DNA of 64,000 nt from Gemmatimonas sp. UBA7669 (GCF_002483225.1 NZ_DLHL01000001.1:1-64000); one strand, 5' to 3'; numbered from the stretch's first letter, positions 42,265 to 51,274 are shown. Made by a program: numbers and translations. Notes: generated by a model not told the origin, from the sequence alone.

Positions 42265-43092
42265 TCACGCACCCATCGGCTCGCGACGCTGGTCGACGTA
42301 GAAGCCCGGGTTCGACGCGAAGCGCGAGGCACAGGTGGTGGAGCAGAGGTAGTATCTGCGTCCCAGGAAATCCCGGATGGCCGCAGCACTGCCGCCGGAC
42401 ACGCGCATGCCGCACACCGGGTCGACGTGCGACGCAAGCTTCTGATAGCCGGCATCCGTTTCGAACGAGAGATACAACTGCACGATGGCGAGTATCTGCT
42501 GGTCGAGCCACGCGACCGCGGCATCCCACCGTGCACGGGCCTCCGGTGACGCATCGTCGCCGCGCGCCACGATGTCGTCGAGCACGCCGAGCGCCACGGC
42601 GTGGTGCGCCTGATCGGGGAGTGCCACGAGTACCGGGATCACCTCCATACGCGTGAAGAGGCTTGCGGCGGCCCGCTCCACGTCCAGCAACGCGCCGGTC
42701 ACGAGCGAGACCTTCGCCGGAATCCGATCCGTCCGTGCGAAGGCGAAGTGCATGCGCGTCCCGCCCGGCGTGTGGATCGTCTCCAGGCCGGAGTTGGGAA
42801 ATCGGGTGGCGAGCACCTCCAGGCGAGACTGCAGCAGGCGCGTGCAAATGAACGACCGCACGCGCTCGAATGCTTCCATCGCGGCGTCACGGCTGGCCAT
42901 CTCCACGGCAACTGCCTGCACCCGGCCCGCACGGCTGTGGGTCTGTGTATCGAGCAGTGCCTCGACGCCGCTCGCGAACGAGCCGATTCGCGGATCGTGC
43001 AGCTGGCGGTCGCGCAAGGCCTCGGACGGCAAGGGTGAACCGTGGTGCGTATCGGTCCCGGACTCGTCGCTGATCTCGCGGTCGGTCGTCAT
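42265..43092 (-). CDS. YHS-domain metal-binding protein
   Basis: This 275-residue protein has an N-terminal region of about 220 residues without known domain, partly helical (ASRDAAMEAFERVRSFICTRLL). A C-terminal YHS domain follows: HVDPVCGMRV ... RRYYLCSTTCASRFASNPGFY. YHS domains bind metal through their cysteines and are common in copper and other metal pumps. ATG at 43092 has GGAG 6 bases upstream. Repeat set ii lies 103-135 bases upstream. Confidence 0.85.
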   Translation of the reverse strand: MTTDREISDESGTDTHHGSPLPSEALRDRQLHDPRIGSFASGVEALLDTQTHSRAGRVQAVAVEMASRDAAMEAFERVRSFICTRLLQSRLEVLATRFPNSGLETIHTPGGTRMHFAFARTDRIPAKVSLVTGALLDVERAAASLFTRMEVIPVLVALPDQAHHAVALGVLDDIVARGDDASPEARARWDAAVAWLDQQILAIVQLYLSFETDAGYQKLASHVDPVCGMRVSGGSAAAIRDFLGRRYYLCSTTCASRFASNPGFYVDQRREPMGA

Positions 43093-43194
43093 GTGATGCT
43101 CCATGATGATGTGATGCTCCGTCGACTGACGGGTAGCCGAATGCGGCGCCTGCCTGGACGAGCCCTCCGTCCGGCCGGATCGTACGCGTCCGCA

Positions 43195-43227
43195 TTGAGC
43201 GCTCGCTGAGTGGCCGCTGAATCGTCG
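43195..43227 (-). promoter_or_regulatory. 11-bp direct repeats, set ii (YHS gene)
   Basis: Units TTGAGCGCTCG, CTGAGTGGCCG and CTGAATCGTCG start at 43195, 43206 and 43217. Read toward the YHS gene they give the YTCAG half site, in phase every 11 bp. Confidence 0.78.
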
Positions 43228-43307
43228 CGCGACGTCACCACCGCACCCACACGTTCCGATGTGCACGCAATGCGAAATGCAGGAACGCTCGCGTGTCCTA
43301 ACGTGTC

Positions 43308-43340
43308 CTCACCGCGCGCTCAGCTGTCGTTCAGCGGGTC
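43308..43340 (+). promoter_or_regulatory. 11-bp direct repeats, set iii (DUF2933 operon)
   Basis: Units CTCACCGCGCG, CTCAGCTGTCG and TTCAGCGGGTC start at 43308, 43319 and 43330, reading toward the plus-strand operon. The set ends only 8 bases before the proposed GTG start at 43349, so that start may be wrong or the transcript leaderless. Confidence 0.7.
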
Positions 43341-43348
43341 GAGTCAGC

Positions 43349-43702
43349 GTGTCGGAAGACATCCCGACAGAGGCCATCTTGCCAGACGACACCGCATCCT
43401 CGTATCCGGGGCGCCCGATCGCGCTACGGTCACCGGCACGCGCCGCATGGAGCGCCTCGTTCCGACTCGTCGGCGTCGCCGGTTTCCTCGGCGCCGCTGC
43501 GCTGGTGCTGCTCTACGAGCACCGCGTCCATGTGCTGGGCCTGCTGCCGTGGCTGCTCGTCCTGGTCTGTCCGCTCCTGCACGCTCTCGGGCATCGCCGG
43601 CACGGTGAGCACGTCGCCCATCCGGCCGGTGATCGGCACATGCCGCCGCCGACACCGCCGGGGTCCGGGGAGACCGGCCATCAGCCGCCGAGGACGTCAT
43701 GA
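43349..43702 (+). CDS. DUF2933-like small membrane protein
   Basis: This protein of about 117 residues has two hydrophobic helices (RLVGVAGFLGAAALVLLYEHR and LGLLPWLLVLVCPLLHALGH) and a His-rich cytosolic end (HRRHGEHVAHPAGDRH). The pattern fits DUF2933 proteins, small membrane proteins that accompany copper-resistance clusters. The function is not known. The GTG start at 43349 is uncertain. Its stop overlaps the next gene's ATG as ATGA at 43699. Confidence 0.68.
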   Translation: MSEDIPTEAILPDDTASSYPGRPIALRSPARAAWSASFRLVGVAGFLGAAALVLLYEHRVHVLGLLPWLLVLVCPLLHALGHRRHGEHVAHPAGDRHMPPPTPPGSGETGHQPPRTS

Positions 43703-44418
43703 ACCTCATGGTGTCGAGTATTCCGGTGCACGATCCGGCCTACGGTCTCTGGTCCGTCGTTCTCCTCAACGTCGCCCTGTTCACGGTGTTCGCCTACGGG
43801 TTCTTCCTTCCGCGTACGCGACACGACTGGCGCGTATTCGGCTCGTTTGCCGCGTTCCTCGTGGCGCTGTTTGCAGAGATGTACGGATTCCCGCTCACCA
43901 TCTACCTGTCCTCTGCATGGCTGGGGCGCCGATTTCCTGCCCTCGACCCGCTGACGCACGAGAGCGGTCATCTCTGGAACGTGCTCATCGGCTGGCGCGG
44001 CGATCCGCATCTGAGCCCGTTTCACCTGTCGAGTGCCGTGCTGCTCGCAGTCGGCTTCGTGGTGCTCGCACGTGCATGGCCCGTCCTGCACGAGTCGCAG
44101 CGCAACGGCACGATCGCCACGACGGGTCCGTACTCGCGAGTGCGCCATCCGCAGTACCTCGCGTTCCTGCTCATCATGCTGGGATTCCTGTTGCAGTGGC
44201 CGACCATACCGACGCTCGTCCTCTTCCCCGTGCTTGCCGTGATGTACGTTCGGCTCGCGCGGCGCGAGGAGCGCGATGCGCGTGCACGCTTCGGCAATGC
44301 CTACGCGGACTACGCTGCAGTCACTCCCGCGTTTCTGCCTCGACTCGGCCGCGATTCGGGACGCCGGTTCAACGTGCCGCCCGCTACGCCGGGCGTTGGA
44401 GACGCATCCCATGGATAA
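43699..44418 (+). CDS. Isoprenylcysteine methyltransferase-like membrane protein
   Basis: This 239-residue protein has five or six membrane helices and the ICMT-like C-terminal motifs GTIATTGPYSRVRHPQYLAF and RREERDARARFGNAYADY. Such proteins often sit beside DUF2933 in copper islands. The substrate is unknown. It is coupled to its neighbours by ATGA at its start and an 8-base overlap at its end. Confidence 0.82.
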   Translation: MNLMVSSIPVHDPAYGLWSVVLLNVALFTVFAYGFFLPRTRHDWRVFGSFAAFLVALFAEMYGFPLTIYLSSAWLGRRFPALDPLTHESGHLWNVLIGWRGDPHLSPFHLSSAVLLAVGFVVLARAWPVLHESQRNGTIATTGPYSRVRHPQYLAFLLIMLGFLLQWPTIPTLVLFPVLAVMYVRLARREERDARARFGNAYADYAAVTPAFLPRLGRDSGRRFNVPPATPGVGDASHG

Positions 44419-45088
44419 CGCCGTCGCGCTCGTGCAGGCGTACCTGCGCCTTCACGGCTACTTCACGGTGACCGAGTATCCCGTCATCGAGGCTCTGCGC
44501 GGCGGCGGTTACCGAAGCGCGACCGACCTCGACGTGCTCGCCGTGCGATTCGCGCACGCGAGGCACATCGCACCGCGACGCGGTGCCGCGACTGGCGACG
44601 ACGACCAGTCAGGTGCAGATCCGGCGCTGGCTGTTCCGCTCGATCGGCCGGACATGATCATCGCCGAGGTCAAGGAAGGGGCGGCCGTCCTCAACGCGGC
44701 GGCCACCGATGCCGCGGTGCTCCGCACCGCCCTCGTGCGATTTGGCTGCTGCGAGAGCGACGGCGTCGGTGCGCTGGTGACGACCCTCCTCCACCGCGGA
44801 CACGCGATCCTCCCCAACGGGCACGGCGTGCGAATGATCGCATTCGGATCGACGGTCGGCGCCGCGAACGGTGCGTATCACCGCGTCGCACTCGGCAGCG
44901 TGGTGGACTACCTGCAACGGTACGTGCGCACGCACTTCCACGCGTTGCGCACCATGAGTCCCAAGGATCCCGCGTTCGCCTTTCTTCTCACGCTGGAGAA
45001 AGCACTGCGTGGACGACGATCAGACGGAATGCCGCCGATGCACGGGACCGATGCCGAGATCATTTCCGGCTTCGCCGATTCCGTATGA
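44411..45088 (+). CDS. Protein with PD-(D/E)xK-like pattern, function unknown
   Basis: This 225-residue soluble protein starts VALVQAYLRLHGYFTVTEYPV and has the spaced residues DLDVLAVRF ... DMIIAEVKEG. The D...EVK pattern is seen in restriction-endonuclease-like folds, where the acidic residues and Lys form the metal-dependent active site. No DNA-binding domain is evident. It could be a nuclease-fold protein with a non-nuclease role. It starts inside the methyltransferase gene and is coupled to the next gene by ATGA. Confidence 0.62.
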   Translation: MDNAVALVQAYLRLHGYFTVTEYPVIEALRGGGYRSATDLDVLAVRFAHARHIAPRRGAATGDDDQSGADPALAVPLDRPDMIIAEVKEGAAVLNAAATDAAVLRTALVRFGCCESDGVGALVTTLLHRGHAILPNGHGVRMIAFGSTVGAANGAYHRVALGSVVDYLQRYVRTHFHALRTMSPKDPAFAFLLTLEKALRGRRSDGMPPMHGTDAEIISGFADSV

Positions 45089-45657
45089 GCAATCCTGCAG
45101 CGGGGACCAGAATGTTCGAACGACACGAGGAGTACGGCGCAACGATGGCGGTAGCCGGCGCCGCCCTGTTCGAGTATCTGGACGACCACCGGCGACTCTC
45201 CGGCCACATGCGCAGTTCCTCGTGGATGATGGCCGGGGGCCGGATGACCATGCACATGGATGCCCTCGGCGGCCAGGCGCTCGGATCGACCATCCGGCTC
45301 CGCGGACGGGTACTCGGTTTCGAGCTCTTTGCGGAGGAGATCGTGTGCGAGTTCGACCCACCGCACCGGAAGGCGTGGGAAACCACCAACGATGTCCGAC
45401 TGCTCGTGATCGGCCCGTATCGGATGGGGTTCGACCTGGTCCCCGCCGGTGGGCACATTCGACTTCGCGTGTTCATCGACTACACGTTGCCTCATGTCGG
45501 CAGCTGGCGGTGGATCGGCCGGCTCATCGGCCCGTGGTATGCCCGCTGGTGCACGAAGCGCATGGTGGTCGATGCGCGGCGGGCGGTCGCGAGTGGCGCG
45601 ATCCGACCCGATACCAGCTGCACGAGCGGCACGCGGCCCATGTCGCTCGTGCCGTGA
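45085..45657 (+). CDS. SRPBCC (START-like) family protein
   Basis: This 190-residue soluble protein has the fold pattern of SRPBCC ligand-binding proteins: ALFEYLDDHRRLSGHM as the opening helix-strand, TIRLRGRVLGFELFAEEIVCEFDPPHRKAWET, then HIRLRVFIDYTLPH and a long C-terminal helix. These proteins bind hydrophobic ligands. No catalytic residues are certain. It is the fourth gene of the plus-strand operon that starts at 43349. Confidence 0.75.
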   Translation: MSNPAAGTRMFERHEEYGATMAVAGAALFEYLDDHRRLSGHMRSSSWMMAGGRMTMHMDALGGQALGSTIRLRGRVLGFELFAEEIVCEFDPPHRKAWETTNDVRLLVIGPYRMGFDLVPAGGHIRLRVFIDYTLPHVGSWRWIGRLIGPWYARWCTKRMVVDARRAVASGAIRPDTSCTSGTRPMSLVP

Positions 45658-45702
45658 TCATCCCTCATCGCCAGACCACCTCCGATCACGCGGGAGATTC
45701 AC

Positions 45703-46734
45703 ATGTGGACCATGGACACTTCGCCACCGCTGATCCTCGCACTGCCGGGCAACGAACCGTTCGCGCAGGCCCTGTCGGCGCATCTCGTCGCGCACGACGA
45801 CCCGGTGGTCGGCTCGGTCGACGTCCATCGCTTCGCTGATGGCGAAGCCGTCGTGCACGTGCCGCGCAACGTCGTCGCTCGCGACGTCGCGCTGGTCTGC
45901 ACCCTCGACCGCCCCGACGCGAAGCTGCTGCCTCTCCTGTTCGCCGCTCGCGCGGCGCGCGAGCTGGGTGCCCACCGCGTCGGCCTCGTGGCGCCGTACC
46001 TGCCCTACCTGCGTCGCGACCGCCGCTTCCTTCCGGGCGAGGCCGTGAGCGCCGGGGCACTCGCTCGCCTGCTGGGCGAGGTCTTCGACTGGACGGCGAC
46101 GGTCGACACGCACGCGCAGGATGTGCTCGATCTGCCCGGGTGTCGCAAGCTTTCCTGCGTCGTGGCCGACGCCGCACCGTGCGTCGCCGACTGGATCGCG
46201 AGTCACGTGCACGCGCCGCTCCTCGTGACCGCCGATGGCGAGGAGGCGCCGTGGGTACAGGTGATGGCCGGCCGGACGCGCATGCCGAGCGTGGCGGCGG
46301 AAGCACTGCGATTCGGAGACTGCGACACACGTGTGAACATCCCGGGCCTCGCACGCTGGCGGCATCGGACGCCGGTGCTGGTCGACGACATCATCTCCCC
46401 GTCGCCTGTGACGATCGCGACCATCACGCACCTGCTCGACGCCGGCATGGCTCCGCCCGTGTGCGTCGGCGTTCATGCCGTCTTCAGCGATGACGCCGCC
46501 GCGCTGCTCTCGGCGGCAGGTGCAGCGCGTCTCGTCACGTCCAATACCGTCGCCCATCCGACGAACGCGATCGACCTGTCGTCCACGCTTGCGAGCGCCG
46601 TGCTGACGGCGGACCTGTCTCGTGCGACGCATGAGGTGCGAGGCTGCGGACCGGACTGGTGCGACGCGTCCGGCGCGCGCGGTGACGGCTCATCCAGCAC
46701 GGGCTGCGCACTCAGCAATCTCTACGTCGGCTGA
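45703..46734 (+). CDS. Divergent ribose-phosphate pyrophosphokinase-like protein
   Basis: This 343-residue protein has the PRPP-synthetase two-lobed fold: FADGEAVVHVPRNVVARDVALVCT, LVAPYLPYLRRDRRFLPGEAVSA and the second lobe with PVLVDDIISPSPVTIATI. In active enzymes the PRPP loop is DDxxxTGGT, but here the Gly-Gly-Thr part is SPSPV, so pyrophosphate binding is likely changed. GGGAG precedes the ATG at 45703. PRPP-synthetase-like genes are seen with glgP and dehydrogenase genes in stress islands of other bacteria. Confidence 0.82.
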   Translation: MWTMDTSPPLILALPGNEPFAQALSAHLVAHDDPVVGSVDVHRFADGEAVVHVPRNVVARDVALVCTLDRPDAKLLPLLFAARAARELGAHRVGLVAPYLPYLRRDRRFLPGEAVSAGALARLLGEVFDWTATVDTHAQDVLDLPGCRKLSCVVADAAPCVADWIASHVHAPLLVTADGEEAPWVQVMAGRTRMPSVAAEALRFGDCDTRVNIPGLARWRHRTPVLVDDIISPSPVTIATITHLLDAGMAPPVCVGVHAVFSDDAAALLSAAGAARLVTSNTVAHPTNAIDLSSTLASAVLTADLSRATHEVRGCGPDWCDASGARGDGSSSTGCALSNLYVG

Positions 46735-46767
46735 CGCGTCGGTCGGTCCCGGCCGGGGATCGACGTG

Positions 46768-47256
46768 ATGAATGCAACGGTGCAGACTCCATGCATGGGA
46801 TCTCGACTTCTGCTACTGATGATCGCCGGCATGGGCGGGTGCCAGCGCCAGGACGACGGCCCGACGCTCGACCCCGCGGCTGTTCGCACCGGGCGTGTCA
46901 TCTACGAGGCACGGTGTGCGAGCTGCCACGGCGCAGCCGGTCAGGCCAGGCCCGACTGGAAGGTTCCCGATGAAAACGGCAACTACCCGCCGCCGCCGCA
47001 CGACTCCACCGGGCACACGTGGCATCACGCGGACGGGCTCCTCCATCGCATCGTCGCGACGGGTGCGTCCGACACCGTGTCGCGTCGGCGTTCGCGCATG
47101 CCGGCCTTCGGTGCGACCCTCACCGATGGGGAGATCCGCGCGGTGCTGACGTATCTCAAGTCCCAGTGGACGCCCGCTCAGCGGATACGGCAGGCGGAGG
47201 TGAGCAGACGGGACCCGTTCATGCCGGCACGCGATGCCCGGCGAAACGCGCCGTGA
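46768..47256 (+). CDS. Cytochrome c lipoprotein
   Basis: This 162-residue protein has a signal with a lipobox-like LMIAGMGGCQRQ, and a single haem site RCASCHGAAG near residue 50. The distal Met is probably in SRMPAFGATL. It is a periplasmic or membrane-attached class I cytochrome with a charged tail. ATG at 46768 is preceded by GTG at 46765; ATG is favoured. It stands 33 bases after the PRPP-like gene and ends the plus-strand operon. Confidence 0.83.
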   Translation: MNATVQTPCMGSRLLLLMIAGMGGCQRQDDGPTLDPAAVRTGRVIYEARCASCHGAAGQARPDWKVPDENGNYPPPPHDSTGHTWHHADGLLHRIVATGASDTVSRRRSRMPAFGATLTDGEIRAVLTYLKSQWTPAQRIRQAEVSRRDPFMPARDARRNAP

Positions 47257-47339
47257 CGATCACGGCACGGCGCGAACGGCCGATCGCTCGTTCGCCGTGG
47301 CCGCACGTCGATCCTCCTCGTCCGCGATGTTCGTACCGG

Positions 47340-48962
47340 CTACCGGGACATCGCAACCCGTGACGCGAGCGCAGCCCGATACACGCGCGCGTACTCGCTC
47401 GCTGGCGCCATCCAGCCGACGTCGGCGCGCATGGTGGTGCCGACGATGGTGTGCCAGTGGCTCGGTACACGATACGCATTCAGCGCGCGCGCGATCCCGT
47501 CGTCGAGCGCGTCGCGCGTATGCGTCGCGAAGAGAATCCCGTTCACGCCGTCGATGATCGTATCCGCCAACCCGCCGACGCGGTGGGCGACGGGCAGCGC
47601 CCCGTAGCGCTGCGCGCGCAGCTGCGCGAGCCCGCAGGGCTCGTAGACCGACGGCACCAGCGCGAGGTCGGCACCGGCGAGCAGCCGACGTTCGGCGGCG
47701 TCGCTGAATCGCGTGCACACCGCGACGCGGTCGGGTGCGGCGTCGGCACGCGCATGCAACGCGTCCGCGTAGCGCGTCTCGCCCTCTCCCAGTACGACCA
47801 CCTGCACGTCCGGGCGTTCGAGGACGCCGGCGGAGAGGAGCAGGTCGAACCCCTTCTGCCTGTCCAGTCGCGCACACACGGCGATGAGCGGCACAGCCGG
47901 CTCGATGGCGAGACCCATCGCTTTCTGCAGCGCTGCCTTGCACACGCGCTTGCCGTCGAGCGCATCCGGCCCGTACCGCATCGGCAACTCGACATCGGTG
48001 CGGGGATCCCAGCACGTCAGGTCGATGCCGTTCCGGATGCCGACCAGCCGTTCGCCGAGTGCGGTGAACGCGTCATGCAGCCCGAATCCGCCGAGCGAAG
48101 TGCAGAGCTCCTCCGCATGTGTCGGGCTCACCGTCGTGACGTGGTCCGCTACGGCGAGTGCGCCCTTGAGCAGGTTCGCCCGTCCGTACCACTCGAGGCA
48201 GCGCCAGTCGTAGAGTTCCGCCGGGAGGTCGAGCGCGCCCACGTCTTCCGCGGAAAGATGCTGCTGGAACGCGGCGTTGTGCACGGTGAGCACCGACGCG
48301 ACTCCGCGCAGCGCGGGATCATGTGCGTACGTCGTGCGCAGGTAGAGGAGTGCGAGTCCGGCATGCCAGTCGTGCGCATGCAGGATGGCGGGCGTGCCTC
48401 CGGCGCGGCCGCGAAGCGCATGCAGGGCCGCGTGGCACAGCACCGCGAAGCGACGCGCGTTGTCGGCGAAGTCGACCGCGCCCTCGCCGTAGATCCCCGC
48501 TCGATCGAAGGCCTCGTCGCAGCGCACGAAGACGAGATCCGGTGTGCCCGGCAGGGCGGCCGACGGCCGATAGAGTTGCGTCTCTGGTCTCCACGATCCG
48601 ACGGCGAGCGGCAGGACGTCGCTCGCGGGGACGAGCTCCACCCCGAGTGCGTCGAGGGACTGGCGGGCCTTCCGGTACAACGGCACCACCACAGCGACCG
48701 GTGCATGGGCGGCCTGGTGAGCAGCGAGCGCCGCGACCGCCTCGCCCAGGCCGCCGGTGCGCACGTAAGGCCAGCATTCGGCGCTCACATGAAGCACCGG
48801 AGCGTGCGACGGCGCGCTGAGCGGCTGGATGTCGGTGCGTGCGGGCGCACCGCGGCGCGAAGCACGCGTCGTGGCGGACGAGCCGGCCCCCGCCGAGGTC
48901 GGCCGGGCGGGCCTCCTCGGGGCGGGAACGCACGTCGAGTGGAGTCGGGATGAGCGTGTCAT
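47340..48962 (-). CDS. glgA: Glycogen synthase (GT5)
   Basis: This 540-residue glucosyltransferase uses ADP-glucose to extend glycogen. It has about 50 extra N-terminal residues, then VLHVSAECWPYVRTGGLGEAV (equivalent to the KTGGL motif with RTGGL), ILHAHDWHAGLALLYLR, TTVSPTHAEEL, GIRNGIDLTCWDP and the second-domain motif SVYEPCGLAQLRAQRYG. Lys in KTGGL is replaced by Arg. GAGG precedes the ATG at 48962. It lies 9 bases after the aminotransferase in the same operon. Confidence 0.92.
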   Translation of the reverse strand: MTRSSRLHSTCVPAPRRPARPTSAGAGSSATTRASRRGAPARTDIQPLSAPSHAPVLHVSAECWPYVRTGGLGEAVAALAAHQAAHAPVAVVVPLYRKARQSLDALGVELVPASDVLPLAVGSWRPETQLYRPSAALPGTPDLVFVRCDEAFDRAGIYGEGAVDFADNARRFAVLCHAALHALRGRAGGTPAILHAHDWHAGLALLYLRTTYAHDPALRGVASVLTVHNAAFQQHLSAEDVGALDLPAELYDWRCLEWYGRANLLKGALAVADHVTTVSPTHAEELCTSLGGFGLHDAFTALGERLVGIRNGIDLTCWDPRTDVELPMRYGPDALDGKRVCKAALQKAMGLAIEPAVPLIAVCARLDRQKGFDLLLSAGVLERPDVQVVVLGEGETRYADALHARADAAPDRVAVCTRFSDAAERRLLAGADLALVPSVYEPCGLAQLRAQRYGALPVAHRVGGLADTIIDGVNGILFATHTRDALDDGIARALNAYRVPSHWHTIVGTTMRADVGWMAPASEYARVYRAALASRVAMSR

Positions 48963-48971
48963 GGTCGTGCC

Positions 48972-50363
48972 TCAATGGCGCCACGTGTCCAGCGACTCGA
49001 GCAGGCGCGACAGATCGCGATCGTTCGTCGCGATGCCGACGGATGCGCGCACGGCGCCGATCGGCGCGCCATCCATGCAGCGGGAAAAGCGCTCCTTCCA
49101 GAGCTGTGGGTCGGGATGATGTCGTCGCGAGCTTTCGATGCAGGCGGCCGTACGTGCCGCGTCGAATCCGAACGCGTGTTCGGCCGCTCCCGGGTTGCAG
49201 AAGCATCCGCTGCGAACCGAGACACCGTGCTCCGCGGCTCGTGCCTCGACTCGCTCGTGGTGAATCCAGTGGCCGCGGCGATCCGAGAGATTGAACGCGA
49301 CCGTGCCGCCGCGCGCGTCTCCGTCGGTGGGGCCGTAGACCGTGACGAGCGGCCGGCCGTTGCGATGGCGGAGGGCATGCAACTCGCGGATGAGCGCGAC
49401 GGGCATCGGTCGCAGCTGCTCACTCACACGCGCCATGCCGATTTCGCGAAACATGCCGAGCCCATAGGGTACCGCGGACAGCGCGAGGAAGTTCGGGGTG
49501 CCATCCTCGAAGCCGGCGAAGCCCGTGCGCAGCATGTGCATGTCGTTCTGCACCGAGGAGAACTCCACGGTGCCGCCCGCAAACCAGGGACGGCGCAGCC
49601 GCGCCAGCGCGTCGCGACGGGCCACGAGCGCGCCGACGCCCGTGGGATAGCCCAACAGCTTGTAGAGCGACAACGTGACGAAGTCCGCCGGCACGGCGCG
49701 CAGCGACAGCGGCGCGCTGGGCACGAACGCGGCGGCATCGAGCAGCACGACATAGCCGAGTGCTCGCGCGCGATGTACCAGATCCAGTGGGTGCCGTACT
49801 CCTGAAAAATTGGACTGGGCCGGAAACGCGAAGAGACTCGGCTGACGTGGCACGGCGGATTCGAGAATCCGCTGCGCATCCCGCAGACGAAGGTCCGCAT
49901 CCAGCGGCACGTGCGCGGCAGCCACGCCTGCACGGCGCGCGAATTCACGGATCCCGAGTACCGAGTTGTGGTTGTCTGCCGACAGTACGAGGCGCGACTG
50001 CGGTCCGAACGGAAAGCCTTCTCCCACGAGCTTGACGGCGGCACTGGCGTTGGCAGTGAAGACCACCTCGTACTCCGCCGGGTCGGCGTCGACGAACGCG
50101 AGTACGGATCGTCGGGCCGCGTCCACCCAGTGTGTGCTGGCGAGCGATGTCCGGCTCTCGGAATGCGGATTGCCGAACAGCTCCGTCCGCAACAGCGTCA
50201 GGTGCCAGGCGACGTGCGAATCGAAGGGGAGTGCGCTTCCGGTGTAGTCAAGATAGGCTTCGTCGCGCGCGTCCAGTCGCGAAAACTCGCGCGCCCGAAG
50301 CGCGCCGAAGGAGAGCTCGGACAGGGAAGCCGCACCGGCCGCGAGCGGGGCTGGGGGTTCCAC
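48972..50363 (-). CDS. Class V aminotransferase (Moco-sulfurase/cysteine-desulfurase-like)
   Basis: This PLP enzyme of about 463 residues starts after YLDYTGSALPF and carries HNSVLGIREFARRAG, LLDAAAFVPS and the PLP-lysine region VTLSLYKLLGYPTGVGALVAR. Near the end it has RSGCFCNPGAAE, the catalytic Cys motif of the molybdenum-cofactor-sulfurase type. It probably mobilises sulfur from cysteine. The start may be GTG at 50363 or TTG at 50375, which would overlap the barrel gene stop. It lies between the barrel gene and glgA. Confidence 0.85.
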   Translation of the reverse strand: MEPPAPLAAGAASLSELSFGALRAREFSRLDARDEAYLDYTGSALPFDSHVAWHLTLLRTELFGNPHSESRTSLASTHWVDAARRSVLAFVDADPAEYEVVFTANASAAVKLVGEGFPFGPQSRLVLSADNHNSVLGIREFARRAGVAAAHVPLDADLRLRDAQRILESAVPRQPSLFAFPAQSNFSGVRHPLDLVHRARALGYVVLLDAAAFVPSAPLSLRAVPADFVTLSLYKLLGYPTGVGALVARRDALARLRRPWFAGGTVEFSSVQNDMHMLRTGFAGFEDGTPNFLALSAVPYGLGMFREIGMARVSEQLRPMPVALIRELHALRHRNGRPLVTVYGPTDGDARGGTVAFNLSDRRGHWIHHERVEARAAEHGVSVRSGCFCNPGAAEHAFGFDAARTAACIESSRRHHPDPQLWKERFSRCMDGAPIGAVRASVGIATNDRDLSRLLESLDTWRH

Positions 50364-50371
50364 GAGCGCGA

Positions 50372-51016
50372 TCAAAAGGACACTCCGACCGTGACCGGCA
50401 GCGAGGTGGAGCCGAAGAGGTTCGACGCGGTTGGCAGGGACTGCAGTCGCGCCTCGATGCTCAGCGCACGGCTCCCGCGCTTCCACTCGAGCCCTGTTCC
50501 GCCCTGAAGCGCGAGACGCGTCGCGCGGCCTCCCGCGTGCATCCCTCCTGTCCACGTGACGTCGGACTCGATCCGCATCGCGCTCACCCAGCCGACGCCG
50601 AGCCCGGCGACGACGTACGGGCTGACGGCCCTGGTGCGACGGCCGGCGAGAACGCCACTGACGAACGCGCTGGTGGAACGCTCGCCCGCGCCGCGCATGC
50701 GGTAGGCGTCGTCGGCACCAACGCGCATGTCCTTGCCGGCCATGCCGAGGTGCTGGTAGAGAATCTCGCCGCGGACCCGCCACGGTGATCCCGGCGCGAC
50801 GAGCGCGACGGATGCGCTGGCGGCGTAGCCCGACGACGCGGCGCCGCCGGATCGTGACGCGAACGCTGGTCCTGCCGCGACCGAAATGCCGAGGCTGTTC
50901 GCCGTGCCGTCGGACTGCGCGTCGGCGATGTGTGGCGCGGTGGTGCCGGCTGCGACGCCAAGCACTGCGAGCAGGTAGCGACCGAGCAATCGAGCAGCGA
51001 GCGAAGGCCGAAACAT
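50372..51016 (-). CDS. Small outer-membrane beta-barrel protein
   Basis: This 214-residue protein has a signal peptide ending IADAQ and short beta strands (GISVAAGPAFASRSGG, WRVRGEILYQHLG, AVSPYVVAGLGVGWVSA). It ends LPVTVGVSF with the terminal Phe of outer-membrane barrels. It is in the OmpW/OprF-like size class; the function is unknown. AGAGAGG precedes the ATG at 51016. Repeat set vi lies 83-115 bases upstream. Confidence 0.78.
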   Translation of the reverse strand: MFRPSLAARLLGRYLLAVLGVAAGTTAPHIADAQSDGTANSLGISVAAGPAFASRSGGAASSGYAASASVALVAPGSPWRVRGEILYQHLGMAGKDMRVGADDAYRMRGAGERSTSAFVSGVLAGRRTRAVSPYVVAGLGVGWVSAMRIESDVTWTGGMHAGGRATRLALQGGTGLEWKRGSRALSIEARLQSLPTASNLFGSTSLPVTVGVSF

Positions 51017-51098
51017 GGCGACCTCTCTGGCAGTGAGGATTCGATGCGAACCGGCCGCGGGGATGGTGAACGCGGCAATCCGAACGTGGGCTGCCATG

Positions 51099-51131
51099 CT
51101 GAGGTCTGCCTGAGCCGCTCGTGAGCGACCG
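51099..51131 (-). promoter_or_regulatory. 11-bp direct repeats, set vi (barrel-aminotransferase-glgA operon)
   Basis: Units CTGAGGTCTGC, CTGAGCCGCTC and GTGAGCGACCG begin at 51099, 51110 and 51121. They are oriented toward the minus-strand operon at the same distance (83 bases) as set i is from the Rieske start. Confidence 0.72.
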
Positions 51132-51189
51132 ATGCTCCGCGCGGCGCCGGAACGCGGGACGCTGTTCGCACCGGCGACGGAGCATTGCG

Positions 51190-51244
51190 TTCATGCGGAG
51201 TTCATGCGGAGTTCAGGCGGTGTTCACGCCGCATTCAGCTTTCG
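51190..51244 (+). promoter_or_regulatory. 11-bp direct repeats, set iv (glgP), five units
   Basis: Five units starting TTCA occur at 51190, 51201, 51212, 51223 and 51234, each 11 bp. The first two are identical (TTCATGCGGAG). The set ends 30 bases before the glgP ATG at 51275. This is the longest operator-like array of the window. Confidence 0.85.
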
Positions 51245-51274
51245 GTGACACGATGGCGTGAACGGGAGGGGACC

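Noticed and set aside
47251..47265. Hairpin CCGTGA-CGA-TCACGG at the end of the cytochrome c gene as terminator
   Set aside because: Short stem with no T-tract; not enough to call a terminator.
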